Shown one piece after another: positions 8,555-16,715 of a stretch of 64,000 nucleotides of DNA. The notes beneath the pieces are model-generated. The model made no database searches. It saw only the letters and a program-made list of their open reading frames with translations, and was not told where the DNA came from. A program made the position numbers and the translations under genes. This stretch comes from JAEVLT01 sp964484065 (GTDB lineage Bacteria; Bacillota; Bacilli; Bacillales; Cytobacillaceae), in assembly GCA_964484065.1 (NCBI GenBank), contig CAZAEW010000001.1:292647-356646 (forward strand), read 5' to 3'. Numbering within the stretch: the stretch's first letter is position 1; every line of letters begins with the position of its first letter.

Positions 8555-9967
8555 ATGCTTTCTAATCAAGTGAAAGAAAAAATTGTAGCAATCGTATCAA
8601 TGGAAAACTTTGATGACTCACAAACAGAACTGCTCTCATATTCCTATGATTCAACTCCCAATATGCAAGCAATGCCAGATGCTGTAGTAAGTCCACGAAA
8701 CACCAAGGAAGTTTCCGAAGTTGTTAAAATCTGCAACGAAAATAAGATACCGGTTGTTGCCAGGGGATCTGGAACCAATCTTTGCGGAGGCACGTGCCCA
8801 GTACAAGGTGGCGTAGTACTTCTTTTTAAACATATGAACAAAATACTTGAAATAGATGAAGAAAATTTAACTGCTACGGTTCAGCCAGGCGTTCTGACAT
8901 TGGAACTGGGAAAAGCCGTAGAAGCAAAAGGTCTGTTCTATCCTCCAGATCCAGGATCGATGAGCATTTCAATGATTGGCGGCAACATCAATGAAAATGC
9001 AGGCGGCTTGCGCGGGCTAAAATACGGTGTAACTAGGGATTATGTAATTGCCTTAGAAATTGTCCTTGCCAACGGTGATATTCTCCGAACCGGCGGGAAA
9101 CTTGCTAAAGATGCCGCTGGATATGACCTCACCAGACTTTTTGTTGGATCAGAAGGAACACTTGGTGTTATTACAGAAGCAACTTTGAAGCTTCTTCCAA
9201 TTCCTGAAACAAAGAAAACCATGCTTGCACTTTACCAAGACTTAGAAGCTGCAGCAAGAAGTGTTTCAAGTATCATTGCTCATAAAATCATTCCAACAAC
9301 ACTTGAATTTTTGGATCAGCCAACATTGAAGGTTGTAGAAGACTATGCACAAATCGGTTTGCCGACAGATGTACAAGCTGTTCTCTTAATTGAGCAAGAT
9401 GGTCCTTTAGAAGTCGTTGAACGTGACTTGAAAAAGATGGCTGAAGTATGTAAAGAGGAAAATGCAGTCTCTGTACAAGTAGCTGCAACTCCTGAAGAAG
9501 CAGCTGCACTAAGTATGGCGAGACGAACTGCTTTATCTGCCCTAGCCCGCCTAAAACCAACTACCATTCTTGAAGATGCAACTGTGCCGCGTTCCGAAGT
9601 TGCGAACATGGTAAAAGCAATTAGTGATATTGCTAAAAAATATGACCTTCATATTTGCACATTCGGTCATGCCGGGGATGGAAATTTACATCCTACCTGT
9701 CCAACAGATGCAAGAAACCATGAGGAAATGGAACGTGTGGAACAAGCATTTGCGGAAATTTTCGAGAAGGCAATTGAACTGGGCGGAACCATCACCGGTG
9801 AACATGGTGTTGGTGTCATGAAAGCCCCATATCTTGAGTGGAAACTTGGTAAAGAAGGCATTCAAGCGATGAAAGCAATTAAAAATGGTTTAGATCCAAA
9901 TAACATCATGAATCCTGGCAAGGTATTTGCCAAAGATAGCAGAAAACGGGTGGTGCTTTCTAGATGA
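8555..9967 (+). CDS. glcD: Glycolate oxidase subunit GlcD (FAD-linked)
   Basis: A 470-residue FAD-dependent 2-hydroxy-acid dehydrogenase. Residues 40-220 form the FAD-binding PCMH domain, with VVARGSGTNLCGG and the PPDPGS/GGNINENAGG segments that hold FAD. The C-terminal half has the conserved HICTFGHAGDGNLHPT and GGTITGEHGVGVMKAPY blocks. With GlcF it oxidises glycolate (or D-lactate) to glyoxylate (or pyruvate) and passes electrons to the membrane. ATG 8555 is preferred over an upstream in-frame Met because CTGGAGG precedes it and the length matches B. subtilis GlcD. Its stop overlaps the glcF start by 4 bp. Confidence 0.93.
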   Translation: MLSNQVKEKIVAIVSMENFDDSQTELLSYSYDSTPNMQAMPDAVVSPRNTKEVSEVVKICNENKIPVVARGSGTNLCGGTCPVQGGVVLLFKHMNKILEIDEENLTATVQPGVLTLELGKAVEAKGLFYPPDPGSMSISMIGGNINENAGGLRGLKYGVTRDYVIALEIVLANGDILRTGGKLAKDAAGYDLTRLFVGSEGTLGVITEATLKLLPIPETKKTMLALYQDLEAAARSVSSIIAHKIIPTTLEFLDQPTLKVVEDYAQIGLPTDVQAVLLIEQDGPLEVVERDLKKMAEVCKEENAVSVQVAATPEEAAALSMARRTALSALARLKPTTILEDATVPRSEVANMVKAISDIAKKYDLHICTFGHAGDGNLHPTCPTDARNHEEMERVEQAFAEIFEKAIELGGTITGEHGVGVMKAPYLEWKLGKEGIQAMKAIKNGLDPNNIMNPGKVFAKDSRKRVVLSR

Positions 9968-11289
9968 CAACTGTGAAGGAAAAAGAAATCATCCAACAGA
10001 AATTTAAAGAACGCATGAATATGGATGACTTGCTAAACTGCATGCGCTGCGGATTTTGCTTACCCGCATGCCCGACGTATATTGAATCAGGGTACAAAGA
10101 ATCCCATACACCAAGAGGCAGAATCGCGTTAATGAAAGCGGTTGTGGATGGCCTAATCGAGCCAGATGAGGACTTTGAACGGACTATTAACCTCTGCCTC
10201 GGCTGCCGCGCTTGTGAAAGTGTCTGCCCATCTGGGGTAAATTACAGCCATTTACTTGAAGATGCCAGAGATATTATTTATCAAAATAAAAAGCTATCCC
10301 TCCCTGTTCGGGCAGTTAGAAAAACAGTGTTCGATGGATTATTCCCGAATCGGAATCAAATGCGAAATCTTACTGGCCTAATTGGTTTTTATCAGCGTTC
10401 AGGTCTTCAAACCATTGCCAGAAAAATTGGCTTTATGAGTCTCCTGCCGGATACACTAGCAACAATGGAAAGAGTTCTTCCTAAAATGCCGACGATGAAA
10501 GAAATGAAGAACCGTCCTGAATATGTAGCTCCAATTGGAAAACAAACACATCGTGTTGCCTTTTTCACTGGCTGCCTAATGGATACAATGTTCCTAAAAA
10601 CTAACGACGCTACCATCAAGCTGCTTCAACTTGCCGGATGTGAAATTGTCATACCGCAAGACCAGACATGCTGCGGCGCTCTTCATGGCCATTATGGTGA
10701 AAAAACTGGATCGAAAGATATCGCCAGAAAAAACATTAAAGCATTTGAAGACTTAAACGTTGACTTTATCATTACAAACGCAGGCGGATGCGGCGCGTTC
10801 TTAGTTGAATATGATCATTTATTACATGATGATCCTGAATTTAAAGACAGAGCCGTGGAATTTAAGAAAAAAATAAAAGACATTTCAGAGATCTTAGTTT
10901 CTGTTAAGTTCCATGAAAAAGTCAAACTGGAACTTCCAGACCAAGTGATAACGTATCAGGATTCGTGTCATTTAAAGAATGTGATGAAGACTGAATCAGC
11001 TCCTCGGACTCTGCTTAAGGCCATCAAAGGAGCAGAATATCGAGAAATGAAGGATGCCGGACGCTGCTGCGGTTCTGCGGGTATTTATAATATTATTGAA
11101 TCGGAAATGTCGATGAAATTCCTTGATTACAAAATGGTACAGGCTAAAAACACGCAAGCTAAAACAATTGTCACTGCCAACCCAGGCTGTCTGCTGCAAA
11201 TGAAGCTTGGTATTGAACGGGAAGGTCTTGCACAAAAAATGAGAGGCGTTCATATTGTTGACCTCTTGCTGGAAGCAGTAAAAGAATAG
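9964..11289 (+). CDS. glcF: Glycolate oxidase iron-sulfur subunit GlcF
   Basis: A 441-residue protein. Two ferredoxin-type 4Fe-4S motifs lie near the start, CMRCGFCLPACPTY (about residues 21-34) and CLGCRACESVCPSG (about 78-91). Two CCG domains follow, with QTCCGALHGHYG near residue 236 and GRCCGSAGIYNI near 361. It carries electrons from the FAD of GlcD. It overlaps glcD by 4 bp (ATGA), so translation is coupled and the pair form one complex. A terminator follows, so the locus is regulator, glcD, glcF. The architecture also fits D-lactate dehydrogenase partners, so glycolate is the likelier but not the only substrate. Confidence 0.93.
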   Translation: MTTVKEKEIIQQKFKERMNMDDLLNCMRCGFCLPACPTYIESGYKESHTPRGRIALMKAVVDGLIEPDEDFERTINLCLGCRACESVCPSGVNYSHLLEDARDIIYQNKKLSLPVRAVRKTVFDGLFPNRNQMRNLTGLIGFYQRSGLQTIARKIGFMSLLPDTLATMERVLPKMPTMKEMKNRPEYVAPIGKQTHRVAFFTGCLMDTMFLKTNDATIKLLQLAGCEIVIPQDQTCCGALHGHYGEKTGSKDIARKNIKAFEDLNVDFIITNAGGCGAFLVEYDHLLHDDPEFKDRAVEFKKKIKDISEILVSVKFHEKVKLELPDQVITYQDSCHLKNVMKTESAPRTLLKAIKGAEYREMKDAGRCCGSAGIYNIIESEMSMKFLDYKMVQAKNTQAKTIVTANPGCLLQMKLGIEREGLAQKMRGVHIVDLLLEAVKE

Positions 11290-11298
11290 ATTATTCCC

Positions 11299-11327
11299 GA
11301 GCCGCTATTAAATAGCGGCTCTTTTTT
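11299..11327 (+). terminator. Terminator after glcF
   Basis: GAGCCGCTA/TAGCGGCTC stem with a 5-base loop and TTTTTT. Confidence 0.92.
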
Positions 11328-11344
11328 AGCTGCACATGGGCACT

Positions 11345-11396
11345 GCGCCTCTGTATTCTCCCTTTAATGCTCGCCAATCAGCGAGTTTGCTTTATA
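11345..11396. repeat. Dispersed repeat element, copy 2 (short)
   Basis: The blocks GCGCCTCTGT and GCTCGCCAATC then GCGAGTTT.GCTTTAT match the left half of the element at 7100-7260 with few changes. The right half of the hairpin is missing here. Confidence 0.5.
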
Positions 11397-11502
11397 AATT
11401 ACCCAATAACGAAAAACATTACCACTTATAAAATAACCAGGAATAAAAAAAATAAACATAACAGGGAGATGATTCTCTGTAAGAAACGAAGGAGTGAAAA
11501 AT

Positions 11503-11703
11503 ATGGCAAGAAGCAGCAATAAATTATTAGTCCCCGGCATTGAGCAATACTTGGATCAAGTGAAATATGAGATTGCTCAGGAATTTGGGGTAAATTTAAG
11601 CGCAAACACCGTCTCAAGAGCAAACGGTTCAGTAGGCGGCGAAATAACCAAACGATTAGTCCAGCAAGCCCAATCACAGCTGTCAGGTCAGAAACAGCCA
11701 TAA
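11503..11703 (+). CDS. Alpha/beta-type small acid-soluble spore protein
   Basis: A 66-residue protein starting MARSSNKLLVPGIEQYLDQV. It shows the family's two signatures: the GPR protease cleavage region KYEIAQEFGVNL near residue 25, and the DNA-binding block SVGGEITKRLVQQAQ near the end. Such proteins coat spore DNA and protect it from UV and heat, and are degraded at germination. ATG 11503 is chosen over GTG 11494, since GAAGGAG lies 8 bases before it. It is a single gene bounded by terminators; expression in the forespore under SigG is expected for the family but not shown here. Confidence 0.95.
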   Translation: MARSSNKLLVPGIEQYLDQVKYEIAQEFGVNLSANTVSRANGSVGGEITKRLVQQAQSQLSGQKQP

Positions 11704-11757
11704 AAAAAACAAGCTAATCCAGCTTTTATTGCCGGATTAGCTTGTTTCTATTTTTTT
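11702..11757. terminator. Bidirectional terminator between the spore protein gene and rsgI
   Basis: A 13-bp perfect stem, AACAAGCTAATCC (11708-11720) and GGATTAGCTTGTT (11734-11746), with an A-run on one side and a T-run on the other. It serves both converging genes. Confidence 0.9.
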
Positions 11758-12725
11758 GAACTCCCGTTTGGATTTCCTTGAGTTTTCATTTGGCCATTTT
11801 TAACCGGAAGATTTTTTTTTGTTTCTTTTTTTGCTCCCGGATTTGAAACTGATGCTTGTCCTGCAGTTCCCTCCATTTTTTTCAATTGCCCTGGAGGAGT
11901 GTGATTGGCACCAGCATCCGCTGAATTGACTCCCTGGCTGTTATTTATAGCAGAAGGGTTTTGCTTGCTGCTTTCAGCCGGTCCGGGTGAACCGGAATTC
12001 GTAACAGCATTTTGTCCATCATCATTTTCTGGGACTTTACTTTTGTTTTCCTGTTTTCGGCTGTCTTTATCTTTTGATGCCGGCTGATCCATTTTTTCTT
12101 TATACTTTCCGGTCGTAATCCCTTTCTGATGGGCTGTTTTCATATCCTTTTCAGAACCGTTAATGACAACCGGCTTTACCTTTATTTCTTTAACCAATTC
12201 TTTAATCTCATTAATATTCTTCGATAGCAGTTTTTCTGTCTTTTCTTCGAGAGTTTCAGCTCTTACAGTGGATATGATTACCGAATGATTCTCCTTTAAA
12301 TATCCTTGTTTCTTCATCTCGGAAATAATTGATTTCGTAATGGAAGACATATCTTCTTTTTCCCAAGTACCGATTTTAGAAATAACTTTTTTCCCATCAC
12401 TGTTATAAGGGGTTAACTTAACAACCTGCATCTTCTTATTAATACCAAGTTCAATACTTGGGCTTGCGTCAATTGACATATATGCGTAGGCTTTACTATT
12501 CTGATAAAAAGGTACTAACGAACCAAGCAATAAAATCACAAATGCCGCGGCGGCTGATAACTGCTTGATTCCGAAGACACGGTTTAATTTAGTAACAGGG
12601 GTAAAAGTGACTTCCTCACCGATAACACATGATTTTCTTTTCTTTTTTGCCCGTAAAAATTGACCATCAGGGGTTAGTAATGTCAAATAATGATCATCTA
12701 TGTCCATTACAATTCCTTTTTTCAT
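11748..12725 (-). CDS. rsgI: RsgI, membrane anti-sigma factor for SigI
   Basis: A 325-residue membrane protein. Residues 1-50 are the cytoplasmic RsgI N-terminal domain (MKKGIVMDIDDHYLTLLTPD), and residues about 57-76 a single membrane segment. An outside domain to about residue 200 has the conserved YMSIDASPSIELGIN block. The tail from about 205 is disordered and rich in Lys, Asn, Ser, Gly and Pro. RsgI holds SigI inactive until an envelope or heat signal. The start overlaps the sigI stop by 4 bp (ATGA), with AAGGGGG before it. No carbohydrate-binding module is visible, unlike the clostridial versions. Confidence 0.92.
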   Translation of the reverse strand: MKKGIVMDIDDHYLTLLTPDGQFLRAKKKRKSCVIGEEVTFTPVTKLNRVFGIKQLSAAAAFVILLLGSLVPFYQNSKAYAYMSIDASPSIELGINKKMQVVKLTPYNSDGKKVISKIGTWEKEDMSSITKSIISEMKKQGYLKENHSVIISTVRAETLEEKTEKLLSKNINEIKELVKEIKVKPVVINGSEKDMKTAHQKGITTGKYKEKMDQPASKDKDSRKQENKSKVPENDDGQNAVTNSGSPGPAESSKQNPSAINNSQGVNSADAGANHTPPGQLKKMEGTAGQASVSNPGAKKETKKNLPVKNGQMKTQGNPNGSSKK

Positions 12726-13468
12726 GTTTCAAGCACCCCCTTTAAATAATCCTTCATAAAGAGAAAATCTCCCGTTAAGATAAGAACAATCGCAATAATA
12801 TACTTTCGATTCCGTTCAATGGTTTTTCTGCTGACGGCAGCGATTTCTTCCAGCTGTTTGATAGGAAGCCGTTTTTTTTCATATAATTGGATTCGCAATT
12901 CTTCATTCCTGGCAATTAACTGTGCAATCGATATGGCATTTTTTCTTGCATCAGCATGCTTCGGGGAATTTTCAATTAAGTCACGGAAGGTTAAATCAAA
13001 AGATTTTAATTCTTCCTGAAAGCGCTGAATTTCTTCTTTGCGGATTTCTTCTTCTGACTTTTTTTTATATTCTTCAAGTGAAAGCTCATTAACTATAGCT
13101 GTTCCAGGTGTTTCCTCGTCTTGGATTGTGCTGTTAAATTCAAAGCTTATGCTTTGGTTCTTGGATTGCTTGCGAATATAGTCAATTACTTTACGTTTAA
13201 TCAGGACTTCCGCAAAGCTAAGCAAGGATTTTCCCCGCTCCGGAAGATATTTTTCAATCGCTTCGTGAAAAGCAATAAGGCCAATGCTAAATTCATCGTC
13301 AGATTCGTGAATGTATCTTTTGCAGACAGAGGAAACGTTTTTAGCAATAAACGGTTTATAGGACTCGATGGTTTCATTTAATAAGGCCTTATCTCCCTGC
13401 TGAATTAAGAGAACCGTTTCTTCCAATGTTCTTTTCTTCTTTTTTGCTATGAGCAATAAACCCAGCAA
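12722..13468 (-). CDS. sigI: SigI, RNA polymerase sigma factor
   Basis: A 248-residue sigma-70-like factor of the SigI class. Region 2 is visible as SSVCKRYIHESDDEFSIGLI with AFHEAIEKYLPERGKSLLSF and KRKVIDYIRKQ. The C-terminal half, ending LPIKQLEEIAAVSRKTIERN, is the SigI-specific helix-turn-helix. In Bacillus SigI serves heat and cell-wall stress. The start is TTG 13468 after GAGGTGAG; a perfect TATAAT lies upstream at about 13494-13499 on the minus strand. It is co-transcribed with rsgI. Confidence 0.92.
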   Translation of the reverse strand: MLGLLLIAKKKKRTLEETVLLIQQGDKALLNETIESYKPFIAKNVSSVCKRYIHESDDEFSIGLIAFHEAIEKYLPERGKSLLSFAEVLIKRKVIDYIRKQSKNQSISFEFNSTIQDEETPGTAIVNELSLEEYKKKSEEEIRKEEIQRFQEELKSFDLTFRDLIENSPKHADARKNAISIAQLIARNEELRIQLYEKKRLPIKQLEEIAAVSRKTIERNRKYIIAIVLILTGDFLFMKDYLKGVLET

Positions 13469-13542
13469 TCAACTCACCTCACTACTCACACATTATAACA
13501 TATGGATGATGTCCAAAATTTAGCGGGAGTGAAAGCAAATAG

Positions 13543-13572
13543 AAAAGATAGCACCAGTAAAGGCTATCTTTT
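13543..13572 (-). terminator. Terminator after the DUF5667-type gene
   Basis: AAAAGATAGC/GCTATCTTTT stem with a 10-base loop; symmetrical, so it can act in both directions. Confidence 0.8.
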
Positions 13573-13653
13573 CCTGTTTATTGTTCGAGTGGCTATTTAC
13601 TCCGTTTGTGTGTTTTTATATTTCCATGACTTTTATACTTTTGAAAACTTTAC

Positions 13654-14754
13654 TTAATGATTTCCTTTGTGCTCCTCTGATTGTTGCTTTGCTTCTGCTT
13701 TTTTCTGCTCCACAAATGCTTTTACTTCTTCCCTTTTTTGTTGAATTTCCTGCTTCACGTCCTGTTTGTTTTCTTGTTTAGCGGACTGATTTGTTCGGGA
13801 AACCGGTTGAGTTACAGCTGGCGATGCAGTTGTTCCTTCTGTTTGCTTCTCAACGCTTGTATCAGTGCTTGGAGCTGTTGCAGTGGTGTCACCAGAAGTA
13901 TCCGTTGTTCCATTGGACGCTTCATCTGTTCCTTGAGAAGCTGATTGGTCTGCAGCTTCATCTGTTTTTTGTTCAGTTGATTTAGCCCTTAATTTTTCCA
14001 TTTTTTTAGCGAATTTAGCATAGCTTTTTTCAATATTTCTTTGCAGTGCTGCTTTTGCCACTGGGTTTTTCACCTTATCCATTGCGGCAGTAAGAGCAAC
14101 AATGTTATGTGATATCGTATTATTTACTTCATCAACATTTTTATTATCTTCAGCCGCCTGTCCATCATCTTTTGCCTGATCGGTTGTGGAACTGCTATCT
14201 GTTGCAGCTCCATCAGTATTGGAAGTTTGGTCAGCAGCTGGTTCTGTTTGATTTTGATCTTCTGTAAGTTTATCTGCATCCTTCATATCTTCAAGGGCCT
14301 GATTAATGGTCTTAATTGCCGTTTCTTGATCACCTGAAGCAAAGAGTGCCTGAGCTTCAGCAAGACGTTCAGAAGCGTAATCTGCAAGTAATTTAGCTTG
14401 TTTGGTATCATCGAATGTTAAAGCTAATCTTATTTTTTCAAATGCCATTTTGGCAAAATAAAAGAAATCTCCTGGTACTAAGGATGGTGCTTCTTGGGTT
14501 TGAGTATCTGAAGTGGTTGTATCCTGCGTCTGTGCATCCTGTGTTTGCGTTGTTTGTGCCGTCGTATCTGCAGTTGTACTATCAGAGCTGGAAGGCGATT
14601 GAAGGTCAACCGTTTGGTAAATATCCTGAGGATTGGTTGTCTCTGCAGCAAATACATTTGCTGCGGAAAATGTGAATGTTCCTGCAAAAACCATGGCTAG
14701 TGCGCCTTTAGCGATTTTGTTCAGTTGTTTATGGCTTGTAAGTTTCTTCAAGTC
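13654..14754 (-). CDS. Secreted DUF5667-type protein with low-complexity tail
   Basis: A 366-residue exported protein. A signal peptide is evident (KIAKGALAMVFAGTFTFSAA ending VFAAE). A Thr/Gln/Asp-rich linker follows, then a helical domain starting LVPGDFFYFAKMAFEKIRLA with LADYASERLAEAQALFASGD, which matches the DUF5667 pattern. The rest is rich in Asp, Thr, Gln and Lys and ends in a charged coil. Function is unknown. I start at TTG 14754, six bases after AGAGGTG, rather than the GTG at 14760 that overlaps that ribosome site. It lies just upstream of sigI in the same direction but is separated by a terminator, so a role in the same stress response is only a possibility. Confidence 0.75.
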   Translation of the reverse strand, partial: DLKKLTSHKQLNKIAKGALAMVFAGTFTFSAANVFAAETTNPQDIYQTVDLQSPSSSDSTTADTTAQTTQTQDAQTQDTTTSDTQTQEAPSLVPGDFFYFAKMAFEKIRLALTFDDTKQAKLLADYASERLAEAQALFASGDQETAIKTINQALEDMKDADKLTEDQNQTEPAADQTSNTDGAATDSSSTTDQAKDDGQAAEDNKNVDEVNNTISHNIVALTAAMDKVKNPVAKAALQRNIEKSYAKFAKKMEKLRAKSTEQKTDEAADQSASQGTDEASNGTTDTSGDTTATAPSTDTSVEKQTEGTTASPAVTQPVSRTNQSAKQENKQDVKQEIQQKREEVKAFVEQKKAEAKQQSEEHKGNH

Positions 14755-14872
14755 TTTCACCTCTATGTTTTTTTGACGGCCGTTTTTTCCCTAAAGGAAT
14801 ACGCTTTATAAAAAGAGGTTTGTGGGGGTGTAAAAAATTTTTTATATAAAAGACATTTTCTTTCTATTAAAA

Positions 14873-14896
14873 AAGCGGCAGAATCATCTGCCGCTT
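14873..14896 (-). terminator. Terminator after prfC
   Basis: AAGCGGCAGA/TCTGCCGCTT stem with a 4-base loop, followed on the minus strand by TTTTTT. Confidence 0.92.
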
Positions 14897-14907
14897 ATCT
14901 ATTCATG

Positions 14908-16479
14908 TTAATCCATTGGGTTATATAGTTTAACATTCGGATTTTTATCTTGGAACCATCTTAGTGCAAATTCATTTTCAAATAAGAATACGTAATGTTC
15001 GAAGCGGTCTCTCACCAGAAGGCTCCGTGAGCTGGACAAGTTTTCATCCACTTCATCGTTTTCAATCCACCGGGCAATTTTTGAGCCAAGGCGCTCCATC
15101 AGAACCTCCGCGTTATACTCGTTTCTCATTCGGTGCTCAAAAACTTCAAATTGAAGCTGACCGACAGCCCCTAATAAATATTCATCCGTTTTAACTGTTT
15201 TATATAATTGGATAGCTCCTTCTTGAACTAGCTGCTGGATTCCTTTGTAGAAGGATTTTTGTTTCATGACGTTTTTCGCTGAAACACGGACAAATAATTC
15301 CGGAGTAAACTGCGGAAGCTTTTCAAATTGAAAATTGTCTTTCCCAGTTGTGATCGTATCCCCGATTTGATAGGTGCCTGTATCATAAAGTCCAATAATA
15401 TCACCGCTTACAGCTTCTTCTACAGTGTTTCGTTCTTCAGCCATAAAAGAAGTAGATTGCGATAGTTTTAGCTGTTTACCCAGTCTCGGGATATTTACCA
15501 TCATCCCGCGTTCAAATTTTCCCGAGCAAACCCGAACAAACGCAATACGGTCACGGTGTGCCGGATTCATGTTCGCTTGAATTTTAAACACAAAGCCGGA
15601 AAAGTTTTCTGAAAGAGGGTCGATATTCCCTGCAGTTGACTGGCGTGCCTTTGGCGGCGGAGCAAATTGCAGGTACGTTTCTAAAAAGGTTTGAACACCA
15701 AAATTAGTTAATGCACTGCCGAAAAATACAGGTGTTAGTTCCCCGGCTGCCACCCGTTCCGGTGAAAAAGTGTTACCTGCTTCATTCAGAAGCAGCACTT
15801 CATCCAATGTTTGATCATACAGCCCTGAATTTTTTAATGGGTGATCCCCGTCAATTTCGCCATCCTCATTGAGCGGAATAAACCTTTCATCCTCATTGAC
15901 GCGGAATTGTTCAATCCGATTATAAAAACGGTCATAGATACCTAAAAATTCTTTTCCCATCCCAATCGGCCAGTTCATAGGGTAGGATTCAATTCCAAGG
16001 ACCTCTTCCAATTCAGCAAGCAGCTCTAACGGCGTTTTTCCTTGGCGATCCAGCTTATTCATGAAAGTAAAAATGGGAATACCGCGCATCCGACAGACTT
16101 TAAAAAGCTTCAGTGTCTGCTCCTCAATCCCTTTTGCTGAGTCAATGATCATAACTGCGCTGTCGACAGCCATTAAGGTCCGGTAAGTGTCTTCACTGAA
16201 ATCCTGGTGCCCTGGGGTATCCAAAATGTTAACCCGATAACCATTATAGTCAAATTGCATCACACTGGAAGTAACCGAGATTCCCCTCTGTTTTTCAATC
16301 TCCATCCAGTCACTTGTTGCAAATTTCCCCGTTTTTTTCGCTTTAACGGTTCCTGCATCCCGAATGGCGCCGCCAAACAATAATAATTTTTCCGTCAGCG
16401 TTGTCTTTCCGGCATCCGGGTGGGAAATAATCGCAAATGTCCTGCGTGACAATACTTCTTCCTTAAAATTGTTACTCAT
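14908..16479 (-). CDS. prfC: Peptide chain release factor 3 (RF3)
   Basis: A 523-residue translational GTPase. The G1 loop SHPDAGKTTLTEKLL is near residue 17, the switch region has QRGISVTSSVMQF, G3 is DTPGHQDF, and G4 is NKLDRQGK. The RF3-specific C-terminal domains II and III follow. RF3 recycles RF1/RF2 from the ribosome after peptide release. The frame is open 38 codons further, but ATG 16479 is preferred, 8 bases after GAGAGG, and gives the usual RF3 length. It is monocistronic with its own terminator, and divergent from the FtsH-like gene at 16716. Confidence 0.94.
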   Translation of the reverse strand: MSNNFKEEVLSRRTFAIISHPDAGKTTLTEKLLLFGGAIRDAGTVKAKKTGKFATSDWMEIEKQRGISVTSSVMQFDYNGYRVNILDTPGHQDFSEDTYRTLMAVDSAVMIIDSAKGIEEQTLKLFKVCRMRGIPIFTFMNKLDRQGKTPLELLAELEEVLGIESYPMNWPIGMGKEFLGIYDRFYNRIEQFRVNEDERFIPLNEDGEIDGDHPLKNSGLYDQTLDEVLLLNEAGNTFSPERVAAGELTPVFFGSALTNFGVQTFLETYLQFAPPPKARQSTAGNIDPLSENFSGFVFKIQANMNPAHRDRIAFVRVCSGKFERGMMVNIPRLGKQLKLSQSTSFMAEERNTVEEAVSGDIIGLYDTGTYQIGDTITTGKDNFQFEKLPQFTPELFVRVSAKNVMKQKSFYKGIQQLVQEGAIQLYKTVKTDEYLLGAVGQLQFEVFEHRMRNEYNAEVLMERLGSKIARWIENDEVDENLSSSRSLLVRDRFEHYVFLFENEFALRWFQDKNPNVKLYNPMD

Positions 16480-16677
16480 TTTCATGTCCTCTCTTTTGAC
16501 AATAAAATGTCCGTTCATGAGGGCTTTAGAATTTTTGCCCATAACTTCAATATTATATGTCTCTTGCAAACTTTGCAATCCTTGTTCCATCACTCAGAAC
16601 ATTTCTTTTGCCTTTTGCTGAAAAGAATTCCAGTTAATTTCCATTCGTTCCCACAATCCAATTAATCAAAAACCCTC

Positions 16678-16683
16678 TATAAT
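16678..16683 (+). promoter_or_regulatory. Candidate -10 box of the FtsH-like gene
   Basis: A perfect TATAAT, 38 bp before the chosen start. No convincing -35 box is seen 17 bp upstream. Confidence 0.4.
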
Positions 16684-16715
16684 AGTATCGTACTCTGTTA
16701 AAGGAGATGAAGAAT

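Noticed and set aside
14802..14829. SigI-type promoter (ACCCCC ... CGTA) for the DUF5667-type gene
   Set aside because: ACCCCC is present on the minus strand, but the spacer is about 20 bp and the -10 reads CGTA rather than CGAA, too weak to list.
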